A stretch of DNA of 64,000 bases from Hymenobacter cyanobacteriorum (lineage in GTDB: Bacteria; Bacteroidota; Bacteroidia; Cytophagales; Hymenobacteraceae): NCBI RefSeq assembly GCF_022631375.1, contig NZ_JALBGC010000001.1, forward strand, positions 558,001 to 622,000, in the 5' to 3' direction. Below the pieces are notes generated by a model that was not told the DNA's origin, searched no databases, and saw only the letters and a program-made list of their open reading frames with translations. Position numbers and translations under genes: made by a program. This document shows, piece by piece, positions 1 through 8,029 of the stretch. Every line of letters starts with the position of its first letter. Position 1 is the first letter of the stretch.

Positions 1-696
1 CACTTTGAACGCACCAGCGCCCGTGCTGGCGCTTTGCTCATACATCAGCACGGTGCCGTTTTCTTCGCCCACGATGATTTCCTGCAGGCCGTCACCGTCG
101 AGGTCGCTCACGGTTGGCTTGGCGTAGAGGCCCACGTCCACGGTTGCGCCGCCGCTGGCAAACGTAATCAGCGTGCCCGTGGTGCTGAAGGCGCCGTTGG
201 TGGCCGTCTGCTCGTAGTCCATCATGGTGCCGTTGCCCTGGCCCACCAGCAGTTCCAGCAAGCCGTCTTTGTCGAGGTCGGCCGCTACGGGGGTCGAGAA
301 GTTGCCGGTGGCCGTGGCGCTGGTCGCGTTGGTGTTCAGCTGGCCGTAGTTGCTGTTCGAAGAAGTGCGGGTGACGCCCAGCTTGGCGCCGCTCACGGCC
401 GTGCCGAGCGCCGTCGTCAGGCGCACCCGGCCCGAGCCAGCGGCAGCCGGCACAACGAAAGTAGCCGTGGAGGAAGGCACCACCCCGGCCGAGGCCCGCA
501 CGACCTGGCCGTTCAGCAGCACCGAGGTGAAACCGGTGAGGTTGGTGCCGGTGATGGTGACCGTGGCGCCGGGGGCGGCCGTGGTCGGCGTTACGCTGCT
601 GATGGTGGGCGCCTGCGCCATGGCGGCGGCGGGCAGCAGCAAACCCAGCGTAGCCAGGCAGAACAAACGAGCGGCGGGAGTAGCGAGCGTAAACAT
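1..696 (-). CDS. Secreted IPT/FG-GAP repeat protein, partial (C-terminus beyond window)
   Basis: The reading frame is open from an ATG at 696 to the window edge, giving 232 codons without a stop. Residues 1-28 form a Sec signal peptide with a hydrophobic core ending in AMAQ. Residues about 29-110 fit an IPT/TIG immunoglobulin-like domain (PTISSVTPTTAAPGATVTITG). Two FG-GAP/VCBS-type units follow, with Asp-rich calcium-binding loops DLDKDG (near residue 138) and DLDGDG (near residue 195), each followed by an LLVGQGNG or IIVGEENG strand. Proteins of this build are secreted or surface beta-propellers in Bacteroidota and often end in a T9SS sorting domain, which here would lie outside the window. 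The substrate or partner is unknown. Confidence 0.85.
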   Translation of the reverse strand, partial: MFTLATPAARLFCLATLGLLLPAAAMAQAPTISSVTPTTAAPGATVTITGTNLTGFTSVLLNGQVVRASAGVVPSSTATFVVPAAAGSGRVRLTTALGTAVSGAKLGVTRTSSNSNYGQLNTNATSATATGNFSTPVAADLDKDGLLELLVGQGNGTMMDYEQTATNGAFSTTGTLITFASGGATVDVGLYAKPTVSDLDGDGLQEIIVGEENGTVLMYEQSASTGAGAFKV

Positions 697-1111
697 GTTA
701 TTGATATTGAAGAGGATTCACTTGGCGGAAGGGCCAGCTTAGTTGCGGCCGTTTTGATGATACAAAGCTCTCCACAGGGGGCGGGCGCTATTTTTTCCTT
801 CGTCAAATCAGGTTCGTTTCGCGTCCAACCTAACCTATTTCCCAGCGAATGAAAAAAGGGCTGCCGACGAATGAAAATGGGCGTTTTTAAGCCATGAGGG
901 GCATTTTTTAGTATGCACGCATACTTTATCGGACGTATCCGGCCAGTCATCGCCCGAAAACACCCGTTCGTCGACAAACGGCCGCGGTCAGGCGGGGCCG
1001 CAAGCATCGAAAAGCTCGTCGCTGCCCGTATCTTCAAGCCTGCTCTCAGGTGCTGCAGCCCCCAACAGGACGGCCCGCGTTGCCCACCACCGCTTTTTAT
1101 TCTTTGCGCTT
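697..1111. other. Divergent intergenic region with a short palindrome
   Basis: This 415-nt gap lies between two divergent secreted-protein genes. It contains no convincing gene; the open frames here are short and run into the neighbours. A 7-bp-arm palindrome AGTATGC-AC-GCATACT sits at 910-925 and is the only operator-like element I see. No exact TAnnTTTG box was found for either gene. A TATTCTTTG sequence just before the ATG at 1112 is a near match with one extra base. Confidence 0.5.
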
Positions 1112-2341
1112 ATGCCCTACCGCTACTTATTGGCCCTGCTTCTGCTGATTTCCGCCCCGGGCCGGGCCCAGATTACCCCCACCGTGAGCAGCTGGGTGGT
1201 GAACACCACCGGCGCCACCGGCTACAACGGCATTCCGAGCAACGTGCAACGCGTGCAGTACTCCACCGGCAACGTGTACATCACCTGCACGGGCGTGCCG
1301 AGCTACACCATCGGCCCCTGGCCCAATAATCCCAACGCGGCCACCAATCAGAACTTCGTGTTCAAAATAACCCGCGCGCCCACGCCCAACACCGGTACGG
1401 CTGTGGCCACGCCGCTGGGCCACACCGGCATCTGGAGCAACGGCGTGAGCATCTTCAACGCCAAAGACGCCATGAGCTACAACAACGCGGGCGTGTGGAA
1501 CCAGAACGCCATCGTGGTGGAAGGCCCCAGCTTCGACTCCTGCCTGGGCCACCCGGCTGGCAACGGCGAGTACCACCACCATCTCAACCCGCGCTGCCTC
1601 TACAACGACCACGATAGCACCCGCCACTCCCCCATCATCGGCTTTGCCTTCGATGGCTACCCCATTTACGGCGCCTACGGCTACGCCAATACCAACGGCA
1701 CCGGCGGTATCAAAAGCATGAAGACGTCGTACCGGGCCCGCAACATCACGGCCCGCACCACCCTGCCCGACGGCAGCCCGGCCCCCTCGCCCGGCCCCGC
1801 CATCAATGCCGCCAAGCCACTGGGCTATTATATCGAAGACTTTGAATACGTGGCCGGCCGCGGCGACCTGGACGTGCACAACGGCCGCTTCTGCATTACG
1901 CCGGAGTACCCGGCCGGCACCTACGCCTACTTCGTCACCATCAATTCAACCTACGCCGGCGCCTACCCCTACACGCCCGGCCCCACCTACTACGGCGTAA
2001 TTCCGGCCGGGGCCACGGGCCCGCAATCGGGCCACGCCGTGGTGAACGAGCCCGTGACGACCTACGTGGTAACGGCTACCTTCCTGGCCGCCGGTTTGCA
2101 AGTCACGACCTATCCCAACCCGGTGAGCGACCAGTTGACCGTGGCCCCCGAAGGCGGCGTGGCCAATGACCTGCGCGCCCGGCTTTTCAACACCCTGGGC
2201 CAGCCCGTGGGCGCGGTGCTGGAGCTGCATCCTTCTGTGCCGACCGAGTTTGATGTATCGGGGCTGGCCGCCGGGGTGTATTTCCTCAGAGTGGACGGCA
2301 CGGGCGTTTCGGGTACTCAGAAAGTGGTGGTGACGCATTAG
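1112..2341 (+). CDS. YHYH-domain protein with T9SS type A sorting domain
   Basis: The 409-residue product starts with a signal peptide (residues 1-19, LLALLLLISAPGRA). The central region carries the YHYH-domain hallmark: a GEYHHHLNPRCL stretch around residue 152 and FAFDGYPIYGAYGY around residue 178. Residues about 330-409 are a typical type A T9SS C-terminal domain, with YPNPVSDQLTV, a LFNTLGQPV strand and GLAAGVYFLRV near the end. The protein is therefore predicted to cross the outer membrane through the type IX system and be released or anchored at the surface. The biochemical role of YHYH proteins is not established. It is monocistronic and convergent with the carboxypeptidase at 2356. 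Confidence 0.9.
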   Translation: MPYRYLLALLLLISAPGRAQITPTVSSWVVNTTGATGYNGIPSNVQRVQYSTGNVYITCTGVPSYTIGPWPNNPNAATNQNFVFKITRAPTPNTGTAVATPLGHTGIWSNGVSIFNAKDAMSYNNAGVWNQNAIVVEGPSFDSCLGHPAGNGEYHHHLNPRCLYNDHDSTRHSPIIGFAFDGYPIYGAYGYANTNGTGGIKSMKTSYRARNITARTTLPDGSPAPSPGPAINAAKPLGYYIEDFEYVAGRGDLDVHNGRFCITPEYPAGTYAYFVTINSTYAGAYPYTPGPTYYGVIPAGATGPQSGHAVVNEPVTTYVVTATFLAAGLQVTTYPNPVSDQLTVAPEGGVANDLRARLFNTLGQPVGAVLELHPSVPTEFDVSGLAAGVYFLRVDGTGVSGTQKVVVTH

Positions 2342-2355
2342 CTCACAAACCGCCC

Positions 2356-3783
2356 CTACAGCCGGGCCCGCACCTGCGCCAGCACGCGCTCTACCTCGTT
2401 GCGCATGGTGCCGCTTTCGGCCACGTGGTTGTTGTTCATGAATGTAAACGCCACTAGCCGGCCGCTTTTGGTGCGCAGGTAGCCGCACATGTTCAGGTTG
2501 TTGGAGAGCGTGCCGGTTTTGCCCCACACCCAGGGGCCGGCGGCGTCGTGGTAGCGCTTGCGCAGGGTGCCCTGGCCGCCGCCAGCCGCCAGCAAACTCA
2601 GCAGCCGACGCTCGGGCAGCTCCTGGTGCAGCTTGAGCAGCAGGCCCGTGAGGGTGCGCGGGGTGATGAGGTTGAGGCGCGAGAGGCCCGAGCCATCCAC
2701 CCACAGAACCGGGTCGGGCAGCGTGCCGAGCAGATTTTTACGGGCGTAGCGGATGACGCGGCCGGTGCTAAGCGAGTCGCGGCGGCCGATTTTGGTGCTG
2801 CACATCAGCAGCAGCTGTTCGGCCAGGAAGTTGTCGCTCACGCGCAGCATGCGGCGGTAGAGCGAGTCGACGCGCAGGCCGTAGAGGGTGCGGATGGAGT
2901 CGCCCTGCGCGGGGCGCGGGCGCCACACGGCGTTGCTGGTGGCCCGGCGCAACGTGTCGCCCAGCAGCCGCAGCATCAGCCCGCGGCTCGTTACGAAGGG
3001 CGTTTCATCGACCCATTTTTTCACCGTCGGCAACACGTAGAAACGGTTTTCGTGCAGCGCCCGGATGATGTGCGTGTCGGTATCGAGGCCGGGCGTGCGC
3101 AGCTCGGCCGGGGCCGGCCCCACCAGCGGCGCGAAGTAGCGCGGCAGCACCCGAATGCGCGACTGCGGCGCCACGGCCGGCCGTGTGCCGGCCCGCACCG
3201 GCGCGGGCGGCGTGGCATAGAAGCGCACGGTGTTGCCGAAAATGGGGAAGGCGGCGCGCTCGGGCTGGAAGTAGTAGCCGTAGTCGTCCCAGGTCCAGCC
3301 CGGGCCGAAAGGCGCGACGGTGGCAATGTCGCAGTAGGCCAGCGTGCGTTCCGGCCGGTTCAGCAGGAAGCTGTAGGCGCGGCGGCTGGGCACGTCGCCG
3401 TGCAACAGTGTGGGGTCGCCGGTGCCCTGGAAAAACAGGGTATCATTCCGCGAGAAGTAGCGCAGACTGGGCAGCGAATCGGCGAGGATGTGCAGGCCGG
3501 CGTAGAGGCTAAACAGCTTCATGTTGCTGGCCGGCGTGAAGTACTTGGTTTCCTGGTAGCCGTAGAACGGGCGGGCGCTGTCGGCATACGCCAGGCTCAT
3601 GCCCACCTGGTGCAGCCGCAGGATGGGCGAGGCCGTGAGCAGCGAATCGAGCCAGGGCAGCGGCTGACCGGGCCGCACGGCCACAGGCGCGCCGGCCGGC
3701 TTGTCGGTGGCCGACTGCGCGCAGGCGGATAATTGGGTAATGCCCAGCGTGAGCAGCAGCAGGAAATAGAACGGGCGTAACAT
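2356..3783 (-). CDS. dacB: D-alanyl-D-alanine carboxypeptidase/endopeptidase (PBP4, peptidase S13)
   Basis: The three active-site motifs of penicillin-binding S13 peptidases are present: SxxK as SNMK at residues 86-89, SxN as SDN at 316-318, and KTG at 422-424. The large insertion between the first two motifs is usual for PBP4. The N-terminus is a lipoprotein signal with a lipobox ending LSAC (Cys21), so the enzyme is probably anchored in the periplasm. There it trims or cleaves peptidoglycan cross-links. I chose the ATG at 3783; a TTG seven codons upstream is also open but would lengthen the basic N-region without need. It is transcribed divergently from the flavin enzyme at 4053. Confidence 0.92.
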   Translation of the reverse strand: MLRPFYFLLLLTLGITQLSACAQSATDKPAGAPVAVRPGQPLPWLDSLLTASPILRLHQVGMSLAYADSARPFYGYQETKYFTPASNMKLFSLYAGLHILADSLPSLRYFSRNDTLFFQGTGDPTLLHGDVPSRRAYSFLLNRPERTLAYCDIATVAPFGPGWTWDDYGYYFQPERAAFPIFGNTVRFYATPPAPVRAGTRPAVAPQSRIRVLPRYFAPLVGPAPAELRTPGLDTDTHIIRALHENRFYVLPTVKKWVDETPFVTSRGLMLRLLGDTLRRATSNAVWRPRPAQGDSIRTLYGLRVDSLYRRMLRVSDNFLAEQLLLMCSTKIGRRDSLSTGRVIRYARKNLLGTLPDPVLWVDGSGLSRLNLITPRTLTGLLLKLHQELPERRLLSLLAAGGGQGTLRKRYHDAAGPWVWGKTGTLSNNLNMCGYLRTKSGRLVAFTFMNNNHVAESGTMRNEVERVLAQVRARL

Positions 3784-3858
3784 CGGCCGCAACTTACGCA
3801 GCAAACGGGGCTGGGGTGGCTTTTGGGCGGGAATTTGTATCTAACCTCATTACAGAGC

Positions 3859-3965
3859 ACGTCATGCCGAGCGTAGCCGAGGCATCTCGCGTGCCGCCAC
3901 TAATTCTTCTCATCGATTGGATTACTTCGGCACGCGAGATGCCTCGGCTACGCTCGGCATGACGT
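3859..3965. repeat. Perfect 38-bp inverted repeat (GTCATGC...GAAGCATCT family)
   Basis: The left arm at 3859-3896 (starts ACGTCATGCCGAGCG) and the right arm at 3928-3965 are exact reverse complements over 38 bp, with a 31-nt spacer. It belongs to a family seen at six other places in this window. Unlike most copies, it lies between two divergent genes, in their shared upstream region. Confidence 0.9.
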
Positions 3966-4052
3966 TTAGGGGCCAGCGCAACAAAAAAATCAAAACCCTT
4001 CCCAACCTGTTGTTGTCGACTTTCCATTGTCCGAAACCCGCAACCTCGCATT

Positions 4053-5159
4053 ATGTCCATCAACGCCCTGTTCGCGCCCTTCGCGCTGAAATCCCTCAAC
4101 CTCAAAAACCGCATTGTGATGGCCCCCATGACGCGCTCCTTCTCGCCCAACGGCGTGCCGGGCGCCGACGTGGCCGCCTACTACCGCCGCCGGGCCGAGG
4201 GCCAGGTCGGCCTCATCCTCTCCGAAGGCACGGTGGTGGAGCGCCCCGCCTCGTCCAACGACCCCAACATTCCGCATTTTTACGGCGAGGCCGCCCTGGC
4301 CGGCTGGCAGCACGTCATCGACGAAGTGCACGCCGCCGGGGGCCAGATGGGTCCGCAGCTCTGGCACATGGGCGTGATGGCCGAGCACCGCTCGGGCTGG
4401 AAGCCGTCGGAAAATTTTGAAGGTCCCTCCGGCCTCATCAAGCCCGGACAGGCCACCGGCAAGGCCATGAGCGAAAACGATATCACCGACACCATCGCCG
4501 CCTTCGCCCGCGCCGCCGCCGACACCAAGCGCCTCGGCTTCGATTGCCTGGAGCTGCACGGCGCCCACGGCTACCTCATCGACCAGTTTTTCTGGGCCGG
4601 CCTGAACGAGCGCACCGACCAGTACGGCGGTGACGACCTCACCCAGCGCAGCCGCCTGGCCGTGGAACTGGTGAAGGAAGTGCGCCGGGCCGTGGGCGAG
4701 GATTTCGCCATCAGCCTGCGCCTCTCGCAGTGGAAACAGCAGGACTACGCCGTGAAGCTAGCCCACACGCCCCAGGAAATGGAGGCATGGCTCCAGCCCC
4801 TGGCCGAGGCAGGCGTCGATATTTTCCACTGCTCGCAGCGCCGCTTCTGGGAGCCCGAGTTCGAGGCCGAAGGCTCGGACCTGAACTTCGCCGGCTGGGT
4901 GAAAAAGCTCACCGGCAAAACCACCATCACCGTGGGCTCGGTGGGCTTGTCGGGCGAATTCCTGGCCGGCTTCGCGGGCGAAACCTCCGAGCCGCAGGGC
5001 ATCGAGGAGCTGCTGCGCCGGCTCGACCGCAACGAATTCGACCTCGTGGCCGTTGGCCGCCAGCTCATCGTGGACCCGAACTGGGTGGAAAAAATCCAGG
5101 CCGGCCGCGCCGACGAAATGGTGGGTTTCAGCCGCGAGGCGCTGCGCACGCTGGTGTAA
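4053..5159 (+). CDS. Alkene reductase / NADH:flavin oxidoreductase (old yellow enzyme family)
   Basis: The 368-residue product is a full-length OYE-type TIM barrel using FMN. The N-terminus LFAPFALKSLNLKNRIVMAPMTRS is the family's FMN-binding start. HGAHGYLIDQFFWAGLNERTDQYGGD, around residues 170-193, contains the conserved substrate and FMN region. GRQLIVDPNWVEKI near residue 340 is the C-terminal FMN-phosphate segment. These enzymes reduce activated C=C bonds of enones, nitroesters or quinones with NAD(P)H. It resembles NemA/OPR subtypes, but the exact substrate cannot be read from sequence. A bidirectional terminator follows at 5197-5230. Confidence 0.92.
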   Translation: MSINALFAPFALKSLNLKNRIVMAPMTRSFSPNGVPGADVAAYYRRRAEGQVGLILSEGTVVERPASSNDPNIPHFYGEAALAGWQHVIDEVHAAGGQMGPQLWHMGVMAEHRSGWKPSENFEGPSGLIKPGQATGKAMSENDITDTIAAFARAAADTKRLGFDCLELHGAHGYLIDQFFWAGLNERTDQYGGDDLTQRSRLAVELVKEVRRAVGEDFAISLRLSQWKQQDYAVKLAHTPQEMEAWLQPLAEAGVDIFHCSQRRFWEPEFEAEGSDLNFAGWVKKLTGKTTITVGSVGLSGEFLAGFAGETSEPQGIEELLRRLDRNEFDLVAVGRQLIVDPNWVEKIQAGRADEMVGFSREALRTLV

Positions 5160-5190
5160 GCCGGCGGTGGCTTTAAGCGCAGCTTCCACA

Positions 5191-5236
5191 CAAAAAATCC
5201 CAGTCGCCCATTGTTAGGGCGGCTGGGATTTTTTGT
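5191..5236. terminator. Bidirectional intrinsic terminator
   Basis: The arms AATCCCAGTCGCCC and GGGCGGCTGGGATT (5197-5230, one G-T pair) flank a 6-nt loop. An A-tract precedes the stem and a T-tract follows it, so it can end transcripts from both the oxidoreductase (+) and the membrane protein gene at 5252 (-). Confidence 0.85.
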
Positions 5237-5251
5237 ACGGAAGCCTATTAG

Positions 5252-6163
5252 CTAAGCAGTTGCCTGAGTGGCGGCGGGCAGCGCGCCAAAGCGCTGCTTC
5301 AGGTCGTCGTAGGTGCCGGGCGAAATGGCCAGGTGCTGCACCACGGTGGCCGTCGACTCCGAGGCTTTGCCTTTGTCGTCGACTTTGGGCGTCACGTTTT
5401 CCAGCGTCAGGTACTGGCAGGCGGGGTCGTTGGCCACGCGGTGCAGCTTGAGGCGGGCAAAGGGCTCCAGCGCGGCCTGGGGCACGTGCGGCGCCAGAGC
5501 CTGAAACTGGCCAGTTTCGAGGGCGGTGCGGGTTTGGGCGGCGTCGGCGGCATAGGCCACGGGATGCGCCAGCGCTTCCTCATCGGCCCACTCGTTGGTG
5601 AGCTCCGAGAAGGGCTCATCGGCCTGCGACTTGGCCATCAAGTAAGCCCCGCCGAGAATCATCACCAGCTCTACCACCCACACAAACCACAGAAACGCGC
5701 CCGAGGCCGTGGCCCCCTTCAGCGACCAGGTGCCGGTTGCGTTGATTTTGACAATCGCATTCCACATCGCGCCCGGGTGGGTGAGCACATCGGCAAACAA
5801 CCGCGCGCTGAACGACGTGCTGGTGTCGGCATCGCGCCCGGTGCCGGTGGTTTCGGAGTTGAACAGCAGCGTGAGGTACACGCTCCACTCCAAATACACG
5901 GCGGCCAGGCCCACCAGCACCGCCAGCCCGCCCACGCCGCTGGGGCTGCGCAGCTTGCCGGCCCGTGCCAGCAGCAGCAGCACGCCGCCCAATACCAGCC
6001 CAAAACCCAGGCAGATGAAGAAGTTGATGTACACAAACGGGATGTACCAGATGGCGTAGATGTAGACGAACGCCAGCGCGGCAGCGGCCAGCACGCCGCC
6101 CAGCAAAAACAGCAGGACGCCCCCAATGGGCATTTTATTCGACGGTTGGTAATAAAGGCTCAT
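5252..6163 (-). CDS. Uncharacterised four-helix membrane protein
   Basis: The 303-residue product has no family I recognise. Predicted membrane segments lie at residues about 12-36, 40-66, 76-101 and 154-178. Between segments three and four is a polar loop (SETTGTGRDADTSTS) that would face the opposite side. The C-terminal 120 residues are soluble and rich in Ala, Glu and Pro, ending in a globular-looking segment (LAISPGTYDDLKQRFGAL). It has a clean ATG at 6163 and stands alone between a terminator on its 3' side and an inverted repeat on its 5' side. It is probably an inner-membrane protein; no catalytic motif is visible. Confidence 0.75.
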   Translation of the reverse strand: MSLYYQPSNKMPIGGVLLFLLGGVLAAAALAFVYIYAIWYIPFVYINFFICLGFGLVLGGVLLLLARAGKLRSPSGVGGLAVLVGLAAVYLEWSVYLTLLFNSETTGTGRDADTSTSFSARLFADVLTHPGAMWNAIVKINATGTWSLKGATASGAFLWFVWVVELVMILGGAYLMAKSQADEPFSELTNEWADEEALAHPVAYAADAAQTRTALETGQFQALAPHVPQAALEPFARLKLHRVANDPACQYLTLENVTPKVDDKGKASESTATVVQHLAISPGTYDDLKQRFGALPAATQATA

Positions 6164-6271
6164 GCGGAAGGGAGGGAAAAGGAAAGGATGAATTCAGCCG
6201 CAAGAAACAACGAATAATAAGCCTAACTTCTATATGTGAACATATTTACAACAGCATTTGCGCTGGAATTA

Positions 6272-6307
6272 AGAACGTCCTGCTTCGACAAGCGCAGCAG
6301 GACGTTC
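6272..6307. repeat. Short 13-bp-arm member of the GTCATGC inverted repeat family
   Basis: AGAACGTCCTGCT and AGCAGGACGTTCT are exact inverse arms around an 11-nt loop. The stretch TGCTTCGACAAGCGCA at 6281-6296 equals part of the right arm of the copy at 13796-13833 apart from one substitution, so this is a shortened family member. It sits just downstream of the transsulfuration gene. Confidence 0.75.
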
Positions 6308-6336
6308 TGCCCCATTCAACTTCCCTGCACGCGTGG

Positions 6337-7533
6337 TTAAGCCAGCACCGATTCCGGCTCCAGCGCCGCGGGCGCGGCTACCGGCACGGCTAGGCTATCC
6401 AGCGCTTGTGCCAGGTCGGCAATGAGGTCGTCGGCCGCTTCCAGGCCGATGGAAAGCCGCAGCAGGCTGTCGGCGAAGCCGGCGGCGCGGCGCGTTTCGG
6501 CCGGAATAGCCGTGTGCGTCATCGAGGCCGAGTGGCATACGAGGCTCTTGCCGCCGCCCAGGCTCACGGCCAGCTTGAAGTAGTTTAGGCTGGTGGCCAG
6601 TTGCGTGGCCGCTTCCACGGTGTCGTCATTCAGCACGAAGGCAATGATACCGCCGAACCCATCGGGCTGCTGCTTTTTAGCAATGGCGTGGCCGGAGTGC
6701 GACTCCAGACCCGGGTAGTACACGGCGCTGATTTCGGGCCGCGTTTGTAGGAACTTGGCCACCTGCAGGGCCGCGCGGCAGTGCTGGGCAATGCGCAGGT
6801 GCAGCGTTTCGAGCCCGCGAATAACTAGGAACGAATCGAACGGCCCGAGAATGGCGCCCGAGGCGTTTTGGATGAACTGAATTTGCTTGCCCAGCTCCTC
6901 AGTGGCGGCCACTACGGCTCCGGCAATCAAATCGGAATGTCCGCCCAGGTACTTCGTGGCGCTGTGCACCACCAAATCGGCCCCCAGCAAAATAGGCTGC
7001 TGCAGCACCGGCGAGGCGAAGGTGTTATCGACGCACAACCAAGCGCCGACGGCATGGGCCAGCTCGGCCAGCCCGGCAATGTCGGAGATTTTGAGCGTGG
7101 GGTTGGAGGGCGTTTCCAGCCACACCAGTTTGGTACGCTCGGTGATGGCGGCCTGCACCTGGGCCAGGTCGGCGGTGTCGCAATACACGATGTCGATGCC
7201 AAAACGGCGGTACACGTGCTCAAACAGGCGGAACGCGCCGCCGTAGATGTCGTCGATGGCCACAATCTGGTCGCCGGTCGAGAGCAGCTTCAGCACGGCA
7301 TCGATGGCGGCCATGCCGCTGGCGAAGGCATAGGCCGAGTGGCCGTGTTCGAGGCCGGCCAGCAGCTGCTCGAGGGCACTGCGGGTGGGGTTGGCGGTGC
7401 GGGAGTAGTCGAAGCCCTTGTTCACGCCCGGCGACTCCTGCACAAACGTACAGGTCTGGTAAATCGGCACGGCGAGGGCACCGGTGAGTTCATCGACGGG
7501 AAAAGACTGAATGAGGCGGGTGGAAGCTTGCAT
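6337..7533 (-). CDS. Trans-sulfuration PLP enzyme (cystathionine gamma-synthase / lyase family)
   Basis: The 398-residue product is a complete Cys/Met-metabolism PLP enzyme. The PLP lysine is K194 in HSATKYLGGHSD. SRTANPTRSALEQLLAGLEHG and the FASGMAAI loop near residue 70 bind the cofactor phosphate. VDNTFASP at 168-175 supplies the Asp that pairs with the pyridine nitrogen. The family converts O-acyl-homoserine or cysteine to cystathionine and onwards to homocysteine. The SAM-I riboswitch upstream points to a methionine-synthesis role, favouring cystathionine or O-acetylhomoserine chemistry over catabolism. The true start is the ATG at 7533, since longer frames run into the riboswitch expression platform. 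Confidence 0.9.
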   Translation of the reverse strand: MQASTRLIQSFPVDELTGALAVPIYQTCTFVQESPGVNKGFDYSRTANPTRSALEQLLAGLEHGHSAYAFASGMAAIDAVLKLLSTGDQIVAIDDIYGGAFRLFEHVYRRFGIDIVYCDTADLAQVQAAITERTKLVWLETPSNPTLKISDIAGLAELAHAVGAWLCVDNTFASPVLQQPILLGADLVVHSATKYLGGHSDLIAGAVVAATEELGKQIQFIQNASGAILGPFDSFLVIRGLETLHLRIAQHCRAALQVAKFLQTRPEISAVYYPGLESHSGHAIAKKQQPDGFGGIIAFVLNDDTVEAATQLATSLNYFKLAVSLGGGKSLVCHSASMTHTAIPAETRRAAGFADSLLRLSIGLEAADDLIADLAQALDSLAVPVAAPAALEPESVLA

Positions 7534-7613
7534 GGGGATTGGCGTTTTTGTGGTTGAAACGAAAACGCACCCGGTTGCCCAAGCACTTATGCAAGATTTC
7601 TTACCGAAAAGGC

Positions 7614-7646
7614 ATAAAAAAAGCCCCTCCGACAAGTCAGAAGAGC
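7614..7646 (-). terminator. Riboswitch-controlled terminator
   Basis: On the minus strand GCTCTTCTG pairs with CGGAGGGGC (9 bp, including G-U pairs) around the loop ACTTGT, followed by seven T residues. It is the OFF-state terminator of the SAM riboswitch just upstream. Confidence 0.85.
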
Positions 7647-7679
7647 ACCACCGCTGCAGACGGGAAAGCATCTTGTAGA

Positions 7680-7790
7680 CTTATCTTCTCCTGAGCCGGC
7701 CGAAGCTGATTCAGAACAGGATTTAGCACCTGGTATTGCTACTGGTTGCTAAGGCATCGCAGGGCCTGTCCCTCCGCCTTTCTTGATAAG
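7680..7790 (-). promoter_or_regulatory. SAM-I (S-box) riboswitch aptamer
   Basis: The minus strand carries the S-box core in order: P1 strand CTTATC, AAGAAAGGCGGAGGGA, GGCCCTGCGATGCC, TTAGCAACC, AGGTGCTAAATCC, and the closing P1 strand GATAAG. P1 is a perfect 6-bp helix (7785-7790 with 7680-7685). When SAM binds, P1 is stabilised, which frees the downstream terminator. When SAM is absent, the P1 3' strand GATAAGTC can pair with GACTTGTC (7631-7638) inside the terminator. Expression of the downstream cystathionine enzyme should therefore fall when SAM is plentiful. Confidence 0.96.
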
Positions 7791-7814
7791 TGCCCCGGAT
7801 TAGGGAGCGCGCTG

Positions 7815-7844
7815 CAAATATAGCGGCGGGTTGAAACAGCGCAA
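7815..7844 (-). promoter_or_regulatory. Bacteroidota promoter for the riboswitch-transsulfuration unit
   Basis: The -7 box TATATTTG (complement of 7815-7822) matches TAnnTTTG exactly. A -33 TTG (complement of 7842-7844) lies 19 nt upstream. Transcription would start near 7808, about 20 nt before the aptamer. Confidence 0.75.
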
Positions 7845-7890
7845 GCGGTGGCGGTGAAAATTATTTTCAGCGCGTCAATAAAAAAAGACC

Positions 7891-7990
7891 GTCATGCTGA
7901 GCGCAGTCGAAGCATCTCTACCGCGCAACGCAATCCAGTCGAAAGTATTTACTACTGCGGTATAGATGCTTCGACTACGCTCAGCATGAC
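7891..7990. repeat. 34-bp inverted repeat (GTCATGC family)
   Basis: The left arm at 7891-7924 and the right arm at 7957-7990 pair with two mismatches. It lies 40 nt past the antiporter stop and upstream of the SAM-riboswitch promoter, so it may separate the two transcription units. Confidence 0.85.
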
Positions 7991-8029
7991 ATTCTTTCTA
8001 GCAGACAGCGCCCTTCCTTCCGCCCTCCC

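Noticed and set aside
1806..2000. Small Thr/Pro-rich frame inside the YHYH gene
   Set aside because: It is an alternative reading frame of the YHYH gene with no start context of its own.
3794..4150. Short frame containing RHAERSRGIS-type sequence
   Set aside because: It is translated from the GTCATGC inverted repeat and recurs in every copy of that repeat; it is not a gene.
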